This document shows positions 1-11,649 of a stretch of DNA of 64,000 nt, one piece after another. Every line of letters begins with the position of its first letter. The stretch's first letter is position 1. Location of the stretch: the NCBI RefSeq assembly GCF_014384795.1, contig NZ_JACRSR010000001.1, forward strand, positions 682,001 through 746,000, in the 5' to 3' direction. This stretch comes from Gehongia tenuis (lineage in GTDB: Bacteria; Bacillota; Clostridia; Christensenellales; NSJ-53). The translations under genes were made by a program, and so were the position numbers. The notes beneath the pieces are model-generated. The model was not told where the DNA came from, did no database searches, and saw nothing but the letters and a program-made list of their open reading frames with translations.

Positions 1-22
1 ACCTAAGTTTGGATGGTGAAAG

Positions 23-1831
23 ATGAATCATTCGCAGCGGCAGAAGAGAATTCGCAATTTCTGCATCATTGCCCATATCGACCATGGCAAATCCACGCTG
101 GCCGACCGGCTGCTGGAAAAAACGGGGGTGCTCTCCGCCCGGGAGCTGGACGACCAGGTGCTGGACACCATGGAGCTGGAGCGGGAGCGGGGCATCACGA
201 TCAAGGCCCAGGCGGTCAGAATGCCCTACCGGGCAAAGGATGGGGAGGAGTATGAACTCAACCTCATCGATACCCCCGGGCATGTGGACTTCTCCTATGA
301 GGTTTCCCGCAGCCTTGCGGCCTGTGAGGGCGCAATCCTGGTGGTGGACGCCAGCCAGGGCATCGAGGCGCAGACCCTGGCAAACGTGTACATGGCCCTC
401 GAGCATGATCTTGAGATCGTGCCGGTGATCAACAAGATCGACCTTCCCAGCGCCCGGCCGGAGGAGGTCCGCCAGGAGATCGAGGACGTGATCGGCCTTG
501 ATGCTTCCTATGCGCCCTTGGTGTCGGCCAAGACCGGCGTGGGCATTGAAGACGTGCTGGAGGCGGTGGTGGAGCATATCCCGCCGCCGGTGGGGGACGA
601 AACCGCGCCCCTCAAGGCGCTGATCTTCGACTCCTATTACGATTCCTATAAAGGGGCCATCAGCTTCGTTCGGATCATGGAAGGTTCGGTGAAGGAGGGC
701 CTTGATATCCGCATGATGTCCTCGGGCAGGGAGTATCCCGTCACCGAGGTGGGGGTCTTCAGGCCCGGGCTCACGCCCATCGGCACGCTGGCGGCGGGGG
801 ATGTGGGCTACGTGGCGGCGTCCATCAAAAACGTGGCGGATACCCGGGTGGGCGACACCATCACCGCGGTGGAAAACCCCGCGGCCGAGCCCCTGCCCGG
901 CTACAAGAAGGTGAACCCCATGGTGTACTGCGGCATCTATCCCGCCGACGGTGCGGATTATGAGGACCTTCGGGACGCCATGGAAAAGCTGCAGCTGAAC
1001 GACGCTTCCCTCATGTACGAGCCAGAGGTTTCCACGGCCCTTGGCTTTGGGTTCCGGTGCGGCTTTTTGGGCCTTTTGCACATGGAGATCATCCAGGAGC
1101 GGCTGGAGCGGGAGTTCGACCTCGATCTTGTCACCACAGCGCCCAGCGTGGTTTACAAGGTCATCAGGACAAACGGCGAGATGGTGCTGATCGACAACCC
1201 GGCGAACCTTCCGAATCCCGCGGAGATCGAACACATGGAGGAACCCATGGTGCGGGCGGAGATCATGGCGCCGCCGGATTCGGTGGGCACCATCATGGAG
1301 CTGTGCCAGCAGAAGCGGGGCATCTATGAGGACATGACCTACATTGAGACCAATCGGGTGACCATCCGCTACCGGATGCCGCTCAATGAAATCATTTACG
1401 ACTTTTTCGATTCGCTGAAGTCCAGAACCAAGGGCTATGCTTCCTTCGACTATGAGCTCATCGGCTACGAGCGTAGCGAGCTTGTGAAGCTGGACATCCT
1501 TTTAAACGGCGAGATCTGCGACGCCCTTTCCATCATCGTGCACAAGGACCGGGCCTATCCCCGGGGCCGGGCCATCGCGGAAAAGCTGAAGGATGTGATT
1601 CCGCGGCAGATGTTCGAGATCCCCATCCAGGCGGCGGTGGGCGGCAAGATCATCGCCCGGGAGACGGTGAAGGCCATGCGCAAGGACGTTTTGGCCAAGT
1701 GCTACGGCGGCGACATCACCCGAAAGAAGAAGCTTCTGGAAAAGCAGAAGGAAGGCAAGAAGCGCATGCGCCAGGTGGGCACGGTGCAGATTCCTTCCGA
1801 AGCGTTCATGTCGGTGCTGAAGATGGATTAG
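23..1831 (+). CDS. lepA: Elongation factor 4 (LepA), back-translocating ribosomal GTPase
   Basis: A 602-residue translational GTPase, the normal length for LepA/EF-4, which binds stalled ribosomes in the cytoplasm and promotes back-translocation or ribosome biogenesis. The G domain is complete: P-loop AHIDHGKST (about 17-25), G3 DTPGHVDF (83-90), G4 NKID (137-140) and a G5-type SAK. The C-terminus carries the lysine/arginine-rich LepA-specific tail ([15 protein letters not shown]). ATG is at 23, after a purine-rich GGATGGTGAAAG. The stop codon overlaps the Shine-Dalgarno of hemW, so the two genes look co-transcribed, which is the usual lepA-hemW order in Firmicutes. Only 22 bases precede the start, so its promoter lies outside the window. 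Confidence 0.97.
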   Translation: MNHSQRQKRIRNFCIIAHIDHGKSTLADRLLEKTGVLSARELDDQVLDTMELERERGITIKAQAVRMPYRAKDGEEYELNLIDTPGHVDFSYEVSRSLAACEGAILVVDASQGIEAQTLANVYMALEHDLEIVPVINKIDLPSARPEEVRQEIEDVIGLDASYAPLVSAKTGVGIEDVLEAVVEHIPPPVGDETAPLKALIFDSYYDSYKGAISFVRIMEGSVKEGLDIRMMSSGREYPVTEVGVFRPGLTPIGTLAAGDVGYVAASIKNVADTRVGDTITAVENPAAEPLPGYKKVNPMVYCGIYPADGADYEDLRDAMEKLQLNDASLMYEPEVSTALGFGFRCGFLGLLHMEIIQERLEREFDLDLVTTAPSVVYKVIRTNGEMVLIDNPANLPNPAEIEHMEEPMVRAEIMAPPDSVGTIMELCQQKRGIYEDMTYIETNRVTIRYRMPLNEIIYDFFDSLKSRTKGYASFDYELIGYERSELVKLDILLNGEICDALSIIVHKDRAYPRGRAIAEKLKDVIPRQMFEIPIQAAVGGKIIARETVKAMRKDVLAKCYGGDITRKKKLLEKQKEGKKRMRQVGTVQIPSEAFMSVLKMD

Positions 1832-1839
1832 GAGGAGCT

Positions 1840-3000
1840 ATGGCGGGTATCTACGTGCACATACCCTTTTGCGAGAAGAAATGCGCCTACTGCGATTTTG
1901 TTTCCTATTCCAACCGGCGGGACCAGGTGGATGGATACCTCGGCCTCGTGGAGCAGGAGATGGCGGCGGCGGGGGAACTGTGCAAAAATGAGGTTTTCAC
2001 CAGCCTTTTCGTGGGCGGCGGCACGCCAACCTATTTGGATGCCGCCGCCCTTTCCCGTCTTTTGACGGGGATACGGCGGCATTTCCGCCTGGCGGAGGAC
2101 AGCGAGGTCACGGTGGAGGCCAATCCCGGCACGGTGGACAGGCGGAAGCTTGCCGCCCTCCGGCAGGGCGGCGTGAACCGATTGAGCTTTGGCGTACAGA
2201 GCGCAGACGATGCCCTGCTGGCCGCTATCGGACGCATTCATACTTGGCAGGAATTTGTGGAAAGCTATGGTATGGCAAGGGAGGCCGGTTTTGAAAATCT
2301 GTCCCTGGATCTCATGTTCGGCCTGCCCGGGCAGCGGGTGGACGGTTTCCTGGAAACGCTGGAAAGGGCGGCCGCCCTCCATCCGGAGCACATCTCCGCC
2401 TACAGCCTCAAGGTGGAGGAGGGCACGCCGCTTTTTGACTGGGTGCAAAGGGGCCGCGCACAGCTCCCGGATGAGGATGAGGAGCGGGCCATGTACCACG
2501 AGGGCACCGCTTTCTTGCAGAGCATGGGGTATGCTCAGTACGAGCTGTCCAATTACGCGAGGCGGGGCTTTGCGTCCCGGCACAACCTTCTTTACTGGCG
2601 CCGGGAGCCCTATATCGGACTCGGGGTTGCAGCCCATTCCTTTTTCGGCGAGGAACGCTTCTTCAATCCTTCCGATTTTGAAGGGTACGAAAGGGCGGTC
2701 CGCCGTCAAAGCTGGGCATGGCTTCGGGGCGAACGGGTGGAGGGGAGGGAGGCCCTCTTTGAAGCGGTGATGCTGGGCCTCAGGCTGAATGAGGGGCTGG
2801 ATGAACGGGCCTTTGAGGCGCGGTACGGCACCGGTTTTGACGTCTTCGGGGACGCCGTCGAAAAGGGCAGAAAATGGGGGCTTCTTAGCTTCGAACCGCC
2901 CGTTTTAAGGCTCACCGACCGGGGGAGAGACCTGCAGAATCAGGCGCTTCTGCCCTTCCTGGAATCTTTGGAGGAAATGGATAAAAAAAGCCTCGAATGA
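1840..3000 (+). CDS. hemW: Radical SAM heme chaperone HemW
   Basis: A 386-residue radical SAM protein. The iron-sulfur/SAM motif CEKKCAYCDF (Cys11, Cys15, Cys18) is followed by FVGGGTPTYL. The CxxxCxxCxF form and the absence of the extra HemN cysteine point to the heme-trafficking chaperone HemW rather than coproporphyrinogen oxidase HemN; this distinction is family knowledge, not a tested activity. ATG at 1840 is 9 bases after the lepA stop and is preceded by TAGGAGGAGCT. The reading frame stays open upstream inside lepA, but only this start has a ribosome site and gives the family N-terminus MAGIYVHIPFC. Confidence 0.95.
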   Translation: MAGIYVHIPFCEKKCAYCDFVSYSNRRDQVDGYLGLVEQEMAAAGELCKNEVFTSLFVGGGTPTYLDAAALSRLLTGIRRHFRLAEDSEVTVEANPGTVDRRKLAALRQGGVNRLSFGVQSADDALLAAIGRIHTWQEFVESYGMAREAGFENLSLDLMFGLPGQRVDGFLETLERAAALHPEHISAYSLKVEEGTPLFDWVQRGRAQLPDEDEERAMYHEGTAFLQSMGYAQYELSNYARRGFASRHNLLYWRREPYIGLGVAAHSFFGEERFFNPSDFEGYERAVRRQSWAWLRGERVEGREALFEAVMLGLRLNEGLDERAFEARYGTGFDVFGDAVEKGRKWGLLSFEPPVLRLTDRGRDLQNQALLPFLESLEEMDKKSLE

Positions 3001-3001
3001 G

Positions 3002-3030
3002 TTGACAAAGTTGATACCGGGTGTTATTGT
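3002..3030 (+). promoter_or_regulatory. Sigma-A promoter of the hrcA heat-shock operon
   Basis: TTGACA at 3002-3007, a 17-base spacer and TATTGT at 3025-3030. The -35 box starts one base after the hemW stop. Transcription would begin just before or at the edge of the CIRCE operator. Confidence 0.9.
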
Positions 3031-3041
3031 AGGAATAGAAA

Positions 3042-3068
3042 TTAGCACTCGATCGGTGCGAGTGCTAA
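3042..3068 (+). promoter_or_regulatory. CIRCE operator (HrcA binding site)
   Basis: A perfect TTAGCACTC-N9-GAGTGCTAA inverted repeat between the promoter and the hrcA start. This is the textbook HrcA operator. HrcA is encoded immediately downstream, so the operon is predicted to be autorepressed and induced by heat or misfolded protein. Confidence 0.98.
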
Positions 3069-3084
3069 TAAAGGGTGAAAAGGT

Positions 3085-4128
3085 ATGGAACTATCCTCAA
3101 GAAAACTGGAAATATTGAAGGCGATCGTGGACGATTTTATCGTCACGGGTGTGCCTGTGGGTTCCAGGACCATCTCCAAAAAATCGGGGATGGGACTTAG
3201 CTCCGCCACGATTCGAAACGAGATGAGCGATCTTGAGGAGCTGGGCCTTTTGGAACAGCCCCACACCTCGGCGGGCAGGGTGCCCTCCCAGCTGGCCTAC
3301 CGTCTTTATGTGGACCGGCTGATGCGGGTTGAGCGGCTGACCAAGCCGGAGATCGATCACCTGAGAGGCTATTTCACCCAGCAGATGGACGAGGTGGAGC
3401 AGGTCATCGACCGCACCGCCAAGATCCTCTCCGACGCCACCCATTACACGTCCATGGTGCTTGCGCCCAAATTTGACAACATGCTGATAAAGGGCGTACA
3501 TCTGGTGCCCATCTCCCAGGGCCTGGCCCTATTGGTGGTGGTCACCGACAAGGGCGTTTTCAAGGATACCACCATGCGCATTCCGGGCGGCATCGATCCC
3601 GAATACCTGCACCGGATATCGGGCATGCTCACGGAAAGGCTGGCCGGACTCCGGCCGGGCGAAGTGCAGTCGGCCCTTCGGGAATTCTTAAAGCCGGACC
3701 TTGGCGCCTACCGCCAGTTCTTTAAGGAACTGATGGACGCGGTGGAACAGAACTTTGCCGCGGGAGAAAAGCGGGAGGTTGTGCTGGGCGGCGCCGCCAA
3801 CATTTTGAACTATCCTGAATACAGCGACATGGATAAGGCGCGGAACTTCCTGATGACGCTGGAAACCAAGGATGTGCTCTACGAGCTGCTGAATCGGGCG
3901 AGCAAGATGGAGTTTTCCGTCACCATCGGTACGGAGAACGAGTTTGAACAGATGAGGGACTGCTCGGTGGTAACGGCCACCTACAAGATTGGCGATCAGA
4001 CGCTTGGCTCCTTTGGGGTGATCGGCCCCACCCGTATGGATTACGGCAAAGTGATCAGCGTTTTGGATTATATGGGCAAGAGCCTTGGCGAAATACTCTC
4101 CGAGCTGATGAAGCGGGGCGAGATCTAA
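3085..4128 (+). CDS. hrcA: Heat-inducible transcription repressor HrcA
   Basis: A 347-residue protein with the HrcA winged-helix N-terminus (LSSRKLEILKAIVDDFIVTG; TISKKSGMGLSSATIRNEMS) and the C-terminal HrcA domain (VVTATYKIGDQTLGSFGVIG; RMDYGKVISVLDY). It represses its own operon through the CIRCE element 17 bases upstream of the start. ATG at 3085 follows AAGGGTGAAAAGG. It is the first gene of hrcA-grpE-dnaK-dnaJ, the classical Firmicutes class I heat-shock operon. Confidence 0.97.
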   Translation: MELSSRKLEILKAIVDDFIVTGVPVGSRTISKKSGMGLSSATIRNEMSDLEELGLLEQPHTSAGRVPSQLAYRLYVDRLMRVERLTKPEIDHLRGYFTQQMDEVEQVIDRTAKILSDATHYTSMVLAPKFDNMLIKGVHLVPISQGLALLVVVTDKGVFKDTTMRIPGGIDPEYLHRISGMLTERLAGLRPGEVQSALREFLKPDLGAYRQFFKELMDAVEQNFAAGEKREVVLGGAANILNYPEYSDMDKARNFLMTLETKDVLYELLNRASKMEFSVTIGTENEFEQMRDCSVVTATYKIGDQTLGSFGVIGPTRMDYGKVISVLDYMGKSLGEILSELMKRGEI

Positions 4129-4139
4129 GGAGGATGGGA

Positions 4140-6568
<2,429 letters not shown>

Positions 6569-6587
6569 TGCAAAAAACCGCAGGGCC

Positions 6588-6615
6588 AAGCGGGCGGCAC
6601 TGGAGCCGCCCGCTT
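6588..6615 (+). other. dnaK-dnaJ intergenic hairpin without T-tract
   Basis: Perfect 11-bp inverted repeat AAGCGGGCGGC / GCCGCCCGCTT with a 6-base loop. No run of T follows, so it is more likely an mRNA-stabilising or processing hairpin, or a weak attenuator, than a full terminator. Confidence 0.6.
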
Positions 6616-6663
6616 CCTGTGCTTCATGATAAAGTGGGGCAACGGGTTTGAGGAGGTATTGAT

Positions 6664-7812
6664 TTGGCAGCGAAAAGAGATTATTACGAGGTATTGGGCG
6701 TACCTAAAACGGCCTCCGACGCGGATATCAAGAAGGCTTTTCGGCAGTTGGCCAAGAAGTATCACCCCGACGTGAATCCCGGCGATAAGGAAGCGGAGGC
6801 CAAGTTCAAGGAGGTCAACGAGGCCTATGAGGTTCTGAGCGACGCCAAGAAGCGCTCGGAATACGATCAGTTTGGACACGAGGGCCCCATGGGCGGTTTC
6901 GGCGGTGGCGGCGGCAGCTACACGTACAGCACCGGCGGCTTTGGCGGGGGCTTTGAGGATATATTTGACGCCTTCTTTGGCGGCGGCTTCGGCGGCCGCA
7001 CCAGCCGGCCGAACAACGGCCCCCAGCGGGGCGGCGACATTCAGGTGAACGTGACGCTGAAGTTCACCGAGGCCGCTTTTGGCTGTAAGAAGGAAATTCA
7101 GGTGAGCCGCAGCGAATCCTGTGAGGAGTGCGGCGGCAGCGGCGCAAAGAAGGGCACCTCGCCCAAAGTCTGTCCCACCTGCGGCGGCAGCGGACAGGTG
7201 CAGACCTCCCAGAATACCCTGTTCGGCCGCTCGGTGGTCATGCGTCCCTGCGCCCAGTGCCAGGGCACCGGCCAGATCATCGAGACGCCCTGCCCCAAGT
7301 GCGGCGGCAAGGGCCAGGTGAAAAGGACAAGGACCATCTCCGTCAATATTCCCGCGGGCATCGACAACGGCCAGGCTGTGACCCTTCGGGGCCAGGGTGA
7401 GCCGGGGCTTCGCGGCGGTCCGGCCGGGGATCTGTATGTGCGGGTTACCGTGAGACCCCATCAGCTCTTCCGCCGGGAGCATTACGATCTTCGGTGCGAA
7501 ATGCCCATCACTTTTACCGAGGCGGCCCTTGGCGCGGAGCTTGAAGTGCCCACCCTGGAAGGCAAGGTGCGCTACAAGATCCCCGAGGGCACTCAGTCGG
7601 GTACGGTTTTCCGTCTCAAGGGCAAGGGCGTGCCCGTCCTTGGCGGCAACGGCAAGGGCGACCTGTTCATCAAGGTGACGGTGGAGGTGCCAAAGCGCTT
7701 GTCCGAAAAACAGCGGGATATTCTCCGGCAGTTTGACAGCACGGTGACCGGCAAGGAATACAACGAGCACAAAACTTTTTTTGACAAGATGAAGGAGGCC
7801 TTCGGCGGCTAA
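6664..7812 (+). CDS. dnaJ: Molecular chaperone DnaJ (Hsp40)
   Basis: A 382-residue type I Hsp40. It has a J domain with the HPD triad (YHPDVNPG, His34-Asp36), a Gly/Phe-rich linker (about 75-115), and four CxxCxGxG zinc repeats ([32 protein letters not shown]). The C-terminal substrate domain follows. The start is TTG at 6664, with AGGAGG 7 bases upstream; no ATG is available that would keep the J-domain N-terminus [11 protein letters not shown]. It is the last gene of the HrcA operon, although prmA follows closely. Confidence 0.97.
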   Translation: MAAKRDYYEVLGVPKTASDADIKKAFRQLAKKYHPDVNPGDKEAEAKFKEVNEAYEVLSDAKKRSEYDQFGHEGPMGGFGGGGGSYTYSTGGFGGGFEDIFDAFFGGGFGGRTSRPNNGPQRGGDIQVNVTLKFTEAAFGCKKEIQVSRSESCEECGGSGAKKGTSPKVCPTCGGSGQVQTSQNTLFGRSVVMRPCAQCQGTGQIIETPCPKCGGKGQVKRTRTISVNIPAGIDNGQAVTLRGQGEPGLRGGPAGDLYVRVTVRPHQLFRREHYDLRCEMPITFTEAALGAELEVPTLEGKVRYKIPEGTQSGTVFRLKGKGVPVLGGNGKGDLFIKVTVEVPKRLSEKQRDILRQFDSTVTGKEYNEHKTFFDKMKEAFGG

Positions 7813-7837
7813 CAGTACTGTGAGGGGGGAATACCGC

Positions 7838-8815
7838 GTGAAGAAGAAGTGGTTGGAGCTTGTGATTCGGACCACCAGCCTTGGCAGCGAGGTGGTTACC
7901 GCCGTTTTGGACGAACTGGATTTACAGGGAGTCGTGATCGAGGACCGGGCCGATGTGATTCGGGACCAGGGCCGGGAGGGCGACTGGGATTATATCGATG
8001 AGAGCATCATCGAGAACATGGACGAGGATGTGCTGGTGAAAGGGTACATCTGCAATGACTCCGTGGTTGAGGATACCATCCGGCGGCTCAGGGAAAAGCT
8101 GATTCATCTGAAATGCGACGCCGATATGATCGACCTTGGACCGGCGACGGTGGAGGTTCACGAGGTGGACCGGGAAGATTGGGCCAACAACTGGAAAAAG
8201 TGGTACAAACCCATGCTGATCGGCAAAAAAGTGGTGGTCCGCCCCACCTGGGAGCCCTATGAGGCCAAACCGGGCGAGGTGGTCATTGACATGGATCCGG
8301 GCATGGCCTTTGGCAACGGTTCCCATGAGACGACGCGGATGTGCATTCATCTTTTGGAAAAACGCCTGAAGCCCGGCATGCGGGTGATGGATATGGGCTG
8401 CGGCACCGCGATTCTGGGGATCGCCGCGGCCAAGCTGGGGGCCAAAAAAGTGGTGTGCATCGAGCTGGATGGCAAAGCCGCGGAAATCGCCGCCCAGAAT
8501 GTGGCGCTGAACCATGAGGAGGAAAAGATCGAAGTTTTTCATGGCGACGTGCTGCAAAAGAACAAGGACTGGAAGAACGCGAAGGCCTGGAAGGACTGCA
8601 ATCTGGTGCTGGCCAACATCATCGCCGACACCATCATGGCCATCGCGCCCGGCGTTTATGAAAAACTGACGCCCGGCGGCATCTTCATCGCCTCCGGCAT
8701 CATCCGGGAACGGGAGGACGAGGTCTTCAAGTCTCTGGAATCGGTGGGCTTTGTGGAAATGGAAAAGGCCCATATGGGCGAATGGACGGCCATCTGTGCC
8801 AAAAAGGCGGGCTGA
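7838..8815 (+). CDS. prmA: Ribosomal protein L11 methyltransferase PrmA
   Basis: A 325-residue SAM-dependent methyltransferase. FGNGSHETTRMCIHLLE is the PrmA signature before the SAM loop DMGCGTAILGIAAAKLGA, and the LANIIADTI motif matches the N/DPPY-like position. It trimethylates ribosomal protein L11 in the cytoplasm. The start chosen is GTG 7838 (VKKKWLELVI), 7 bases after AGGGGGGAA; a GTG at 7820 is in frame but lies upstream of the ribosome site. It follows dnaJ by 25 bases, the standard Firmicutes dnaJ-prmA-rsmE order. Confidence 0.94.
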   Translation: MKKKWLELVIRTTSLGSEVVTAVLDELDLQGVVIEDRADVIRDQGREGDWDYIDESIIENMDEDVLVKGYICNDSVVEDTIRRLREKLIHLKCDADMIDLGPATVEVHEVDREDWANNWKKWYKPMLIGKKVVVRPTWEPYEAKPGEVVIDMDPGMAFGNGSHETTRMCIHLLEKRLKPGMRVMDMGCGTAILGIAAAKLGAKKVVCIELDGKAAEIAAQNVALNHEEEKIEVFHGDVLQKNKDWKNAKAWKDCNLVLANIIADTIMAIAPGVYEKLTPGGIFIASGIIREREDEVFKSLESVGFVEMEKAHMGEWTAICAKKAG

Positions 8816-8816
8816 T

Positions 8817-9548
8817 ATGCACCGCTTTTTTGTTATGCCGGAAGATTTCGGTGAGGGGACGGCCACCATCCGCGGGGAGGACGCCGTCCATATCCGGCGG
8901 GTGCTCCGCATGGAGAAGGGGGAGCGCATCATCGTATGCGACGGCCGGGGCACGGACTATGACGCCGTGCTGGAAGCGGTGGGCGAGACGGCTTTGGCAA
9001 AGCTGGAAAAGGGCCGGCCCAACGCCGCCGAGCCGCCGGTGAACGTGACGCTCTTTCAGGGGCTGGCCAAGGGCGAACGGATGGACTACGTGGTGCAAAA
9101 GGCGGTTGAATACGGCGTTCACACCATTGTGCCGGTGGAGATGAAGCGTTCGGTGGCACGCCTCAAGGAAAAGGACAGGAAGGTTCAGCGCTGGCAGCGG
9201 ATCGCCTTTGAAGCGGCCAAGCAGTGCGGAAGGGGCCGCGTGCCCGAGGTCCAGGAGGGCGTGGCACTGAAGGAGGCCCTTCCCGCCATGGCGGAACTGG
9301 ATCTGGTGGTGGCGGCCTATGAAAACGAAAAAAGAACCTCGCTGAAGGCGGTTCTCCGCGGTCATCCTCAAGCGGTCAATATAGGTCTTGTGGTGGGTCC
9401 GGAGGGGGGCCTGGACGAGGCGGAGATAAAAGATCTTCTTGCCATGGGCTTTGCGGCGGCCAGCCTCGGCCCCCGCATCTTCCGCACCGAGTCGGCGGGG
9501 CCGGCGGCCCTTGCCATGATCCTATACGAACGGGAGATGAGACCATGA
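8817..9548 (+). CDS. rsmE: 16S rRNA (uracil(1498)-N3)-methyltransferase RsmE
   Basis: A 243-residue SPOUT-fold methyltransferase that N3-methylates U1498 of 16S rRNA. The N-terminus MHRFFVMPEDF and HIRRVLRMEKGERI form the PUA-like RNA-binding part. The C-terminal knot shows LVVGPEGGLDEAEI and SLGPRIFRTESAGPAAL. ATG 8817 lies one base after the prmA stop, and the gene overlaps mtaB through ATGA, so the three genes are translationally linked. Confidence 0.95.
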   Translation: MHRFFVMPEDFGEGTATIRGEDAVHIRRVLRMEKGERIIVCDGRGTDYDAVLEAVGETALAKLEKGRPNAAEPPVNVTLFQGLAKGERMDYVVQKAVEYGVHTIVPVEMKRSVARLKEKDRKVQRWQRIAFEAAKQCGRGRVPEVQEGVALKEALPAMAELDLVVAAYENEKRTSLKAVLRGHPQAVNIGLVVGPEGGLDEAEIKDLLAMGFAAASLGPRIFRTESAGPAALAMILYEREMRP

Positions 9549-10861
9549 AGGTGGCCTTTACGACCCTTGGCTGCAAGGTGAACCAATACGATACGGAGGC
9601 CATGCTGGAGCTGTTCGTGAAGGCGGGCTACGAGGTGGCGGCCTTTGACGAACCGGCCGATGTCTATGTGATCAACACCTGCACCGTCACCGCCCAGGGC
9701 GACCGGAAATCCCGCCAGATGGTGCGGCGGGCGAAGCGGATCAATCCCAAAAGCCTGGTGGTGGTGGCGGGCTGCTATGCCCAGACCGCGCCGCAGGAGG
9801 TCATGGCCGTGGACGGTGTGGATCTGGTGCTGGGCACGGAAAATCGGGGCCGGGTGGTGGAATGGGTGGAGGAAGCCCTGCGGGAGCGAACTCCGATGAG
9901 CCGCGTCCGCGCTTTTGAGCGGGGCGAGGCTTTCGAGGATCTTTCCATCGCAAGCCATGAGGGGTTTTCCCGAGCCGTGCTGAAGATTCAGGAGGGCTGT
10001 GAAAACTACTGCACCTACTGCATCATTCCCTTTGCCCGGGGACCGGTCCGCAGCCGGCCCATCCCTTCCATCAGGGAGGAAGCGCGGCGGCTGGCTGAAG
10101 CGGGCTACCGGGAGGTGGTGCTGACGGGCATCCATCTTACATCCTATGGCCGGGATACCGGGGGAACGCTGATGGATGCCATTCGGGCGGTCCATGACGT
10201 GGAAGGCCTTCAGCGGATTCGGCTGGGCTCCCTGGAACCGCTCATGATCAGCGAAGATTTTGTAAATAGCCTGAAGGAATTGCCCAAGGTCTGTCCCCAT
10301 TTCCATCTTTCCATGCAGTCGGGCAGCGCCGCGGTGCTTAAGCGCATGAACCGCCGCTATACGCCGGAGGAATATGCAGGGGCGGCGGAGCTTCTCCGGG
10401 CCTTTGATCCGCTGGTGGCCCTGTCCACCGATGTTCTCACCGGTTTTCCCATGGAGAGCGAGGCGGAATTTGACGAGACCTGTGCCTTTGTGGAAAGGAT
10501 GGCGTTCAGCCGGATTCATGTCTTTCCTTTTTCGGCAAGGCAGGGCACGGCGGCAGCCAAAATGAAGGGCCAGCTGGACAAAAAAACGAAGGAGGCCCGG
10601 GCGGCGAAGCTGATTCGTCTGGGGGAGTGTCTGGAACGGGAGTATGCGGGGAAACTTTTGGGGACCCGCCAGACGGTGGTGCTGGAGGAAGACCTCGGGA
10701 ACGACCGTTTCTCCGGATGTACCCCCCAGTACGTAAAAACGGAGGTGCAGCTCGCCGGGGGCCGCAGCGGCCAGCTTCTGGACGTTCTCATCACCGGCGC
10801 GGCGGGCGCCGTTCTCGAAGGAACGCCGCTTACAAAAATTGCGGGGGCCGCGAAGATATGA
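9545..10861 (+). CDS. mtaB: tRNA t6A37 C2-methylthiotransferase MtaB
   Basis: A 438-residue methylthiotransferase. The N-terminal UPF0004 domain has TLGCKVNQYDTEAM, INTCTVT and GCYAQ cysteines for the auxiliary cluster. The radical SAM core has CENYCTYCIIPFARG, and a C-terminal TRAM domain follows. GCKVNQYDTEA is typical of MtaB (YqeV), which converts t6A to ms2t6A at position 37 of tRNA-Lys, rather than MiaB or RimO. It overlaps rsmE by 4 bases. A short GC hairpin (AAGGCC-cgag-GGCCTT, 10884-10899) follows before the HIT gene, but its T-run is too short to call a terminator. Confidence 0.95.
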   Translation: MKVAFTTLGCKVNQYDTEAMLELFVKAGYEVAAFDEPADVYVINTCTVTAQGDRKSRQMVRRAKRINPKSLVVVAGCYAQTAPQEVMAVDGVDLVLGTENRGRVVEWVEEALRERTPMSRVRAFERGEAFEDLSIASHEGFSRAVLKIQEGCENYCTYCIIPFARGPVRSRPIPSIREEARRLAEAGYREVVLTGIHLTSYGRDTGGTLMDAIRAVHDVEGLQRIRLGSLEPLMISEDFVNSLKELPKVCPHFHLSMQSGSAAVLKRMNRRYTPEEYAGAAELLRAFDPLVALSTDVLTGFPMESEAEFDETCAFVERMAFSRIHVFPFSARQGTAAAKMKGQLDKKTKEARAAKLIRLGECLEREYAGKLLGTRQTVVLEEDLGNDRFSGCTPQYVKTEVQLAGGRSGQLLDVLITGAAGAVLEGTPLTKIAGAAKI

Positions 10862-10920
10862 TAGAATGTTGGAGAAATGTTTGAAGGCCCGAGGGCCTTT
10901 AGTCTAAGGAGGGTGGAAGC

Positions 10921-11253
10921 ATGTGCATCTTTTGCGATATTGCATCGGGAAAGATTCCCTGCAAAAAGGTCTATGAGAACGACGATGTCCTGGCCTTTCA
11001 CGATCTGGAACCACAGGCGCCGGTGCACGTTCTGGTGATCCCCAAAAAGCATTACGACAATATCCTGGCGGTGCCGAAGGGCACGAATTTGATGGACAGC
11101 GTCCTGGAGGCGGTTGCCTTCATCCAGAAAAATTTTGCGCTGGAGAGCGGTTTCCGCGTGGTGGCCAATACCGGCAAGGACGGCGGCCAAAGCGTGGAAC
11201 ACCTGCATTTTCACGTCCTTGGCGGCCGAAATCTCGGCTGGCCTCCCGGATGA
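10921..11253 (+). CDS. HIT-family purine nucleotide hydrolase/transferase
   Basis: A 110-residue histidine-triad protein of HINT type: CIFCDIASGKIPCKKVYEND at the N-terminus, HVLVIPKKHYDNI in the middle and the catalytic triad HLHFHVLGG at the end. HINT proteins are cytosolic dimers that hydrolyse purine nucleoside phosphoramidates or acyl-adenylates; the in vivo substrate cannot be read from sequence. A strong AAGGAGGGTGG precedes ATG 10921. It sits between mtaB and rpsU, a frequent clostridial arrangement. Confidence 0.93.
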   Translation: MCIFCDIASGKIPCKKVYENDDVLAFHDLEPQAPVHVLVIPKKHYDNILAVPKGTNLMDSVLEAVAFIQKNFALESGFRVVANTGKDGGQSVEHLHFHVLGGRNLGWPPG

Positions 11254-11262
11254 GAAGGGGTA

Positions 11263-11291
11263 TTGCATTTTGAATGTAACTACGGTATAAT
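11263..11291 (+). promoter_or_regulatory. Sigma-A promoter of rpsU
   Basis: TTGCAT at 11263-11268, a 17-base spacer and perfect TATAAT at 11286-11291. It starts 10 bases after the HIT stop codon and leaves a leader of about 70 bases before rpsU. Confidence 0.85.
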
Positions 11292-11303
11292 GGTTTATAC
11301 GCG

Positions 11304-11333
11304 ATGGAGCCATGGCATAAAGCTCAGCTCCAT
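11304..11333 (+). other. Possible rpsU leader stem-loop
   Basis: ATGGAGC (11304-11310) can pair with GCTCCAT (11327-11333) near the predicted 5' end of the rpsU mRNA. This is a 7-bp stem with a 16-base loop, ending about 20 bases before the ribosome site. It could be a 5' protective hairpin or an S21 autoregulatory site; only the pairing is visible. Confidence 0.3.
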
Positions 11334-11366
11334 GGACTATGTTGTTGCGGAGGGAGGGGAGATTCA

Positions 11367-11540
11367 ATGTCCGAGATCCGCGTTGGTGAAAACGAAAGCT
11401 TGGAGAGCGCTCTCAAGCGCTTTAAGCGGAAATGCGCCCGTTCGGGGGTTTTAGCTGAGGCTCGCAGAAGAGAGCACTACGAAAAGCCCAGCGTGAAGCG
11501 CAAGAAGAAGGCTGAGGCAGCCCGCAAGCGCAAATATTGA
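11367..11540 (+). CDS. rpsU: 30S ribosomal protein S21
   Basis: A 57-residue basic protein with the S21 N-terminus [20 protein letters not shown] and a Lys/Arg-rich C-terminus ([14 protein letters not shown]). It joins the 30S platform near the anti-Shine-Dalgarno of 16S rRNA. ATG 11367 follows GGAGGGAGGGGA. It has its own promoter and is followed by two terminators, so it is probably a single-gene unit. The yqeY gene often found directly after rpsU in Firmicutes is not here. Confidence 0.97.
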   Translation: MSEIRVGENESLESALKRFKRKCARSGVLAEARRREHYEKPSVKRKKKAEAARKRKY

Positions 11541-11549
11541 TTTGAAACC

Positions 11550-11580
11550 AAACCCGGCTTATTATGCCGGGTTTTGTTTT
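11550..11580 (+). terminator. Intrinsic terminator after rpsU (first)
   Basis: AAACCCGGC / GCCGGGTTT 9-bp stem with a 7-base loop (TTATTAT), followed by a T-rich tract. Confidence 0.9.
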
Positions 11581-11587
11581 TCGGCAT

Positions 11588-11612
11588 AGAAGGCGTCCGC
11601 CTTCTTTTTTTT
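11588..11612 (+). terminator. Intrinsic terminator after rpsU (second, tandem)
   Basis: AGAAGGC / GCCTTCT stem with a GTCC loop and an 8-T run. Flanking GGCATA (11583-11588) and TATGCC (11612-11617) could extend it. It backs up the first terminator only 13 bases upstream. Confidence 0.85.
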
Positions 11613-11649
11613 ATGCCCGCGGCATATCCTTAGGCGAGGAGGGGTGGGT

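Noticed and set aside
10884..10900. Short hairpin AAGGCC/GGCCTT before the HIT gene as a terminator
   Set aside because: The stem is only 6 bp and just three T follow. It could be a weak attenuator but does not meet a terminator standard.
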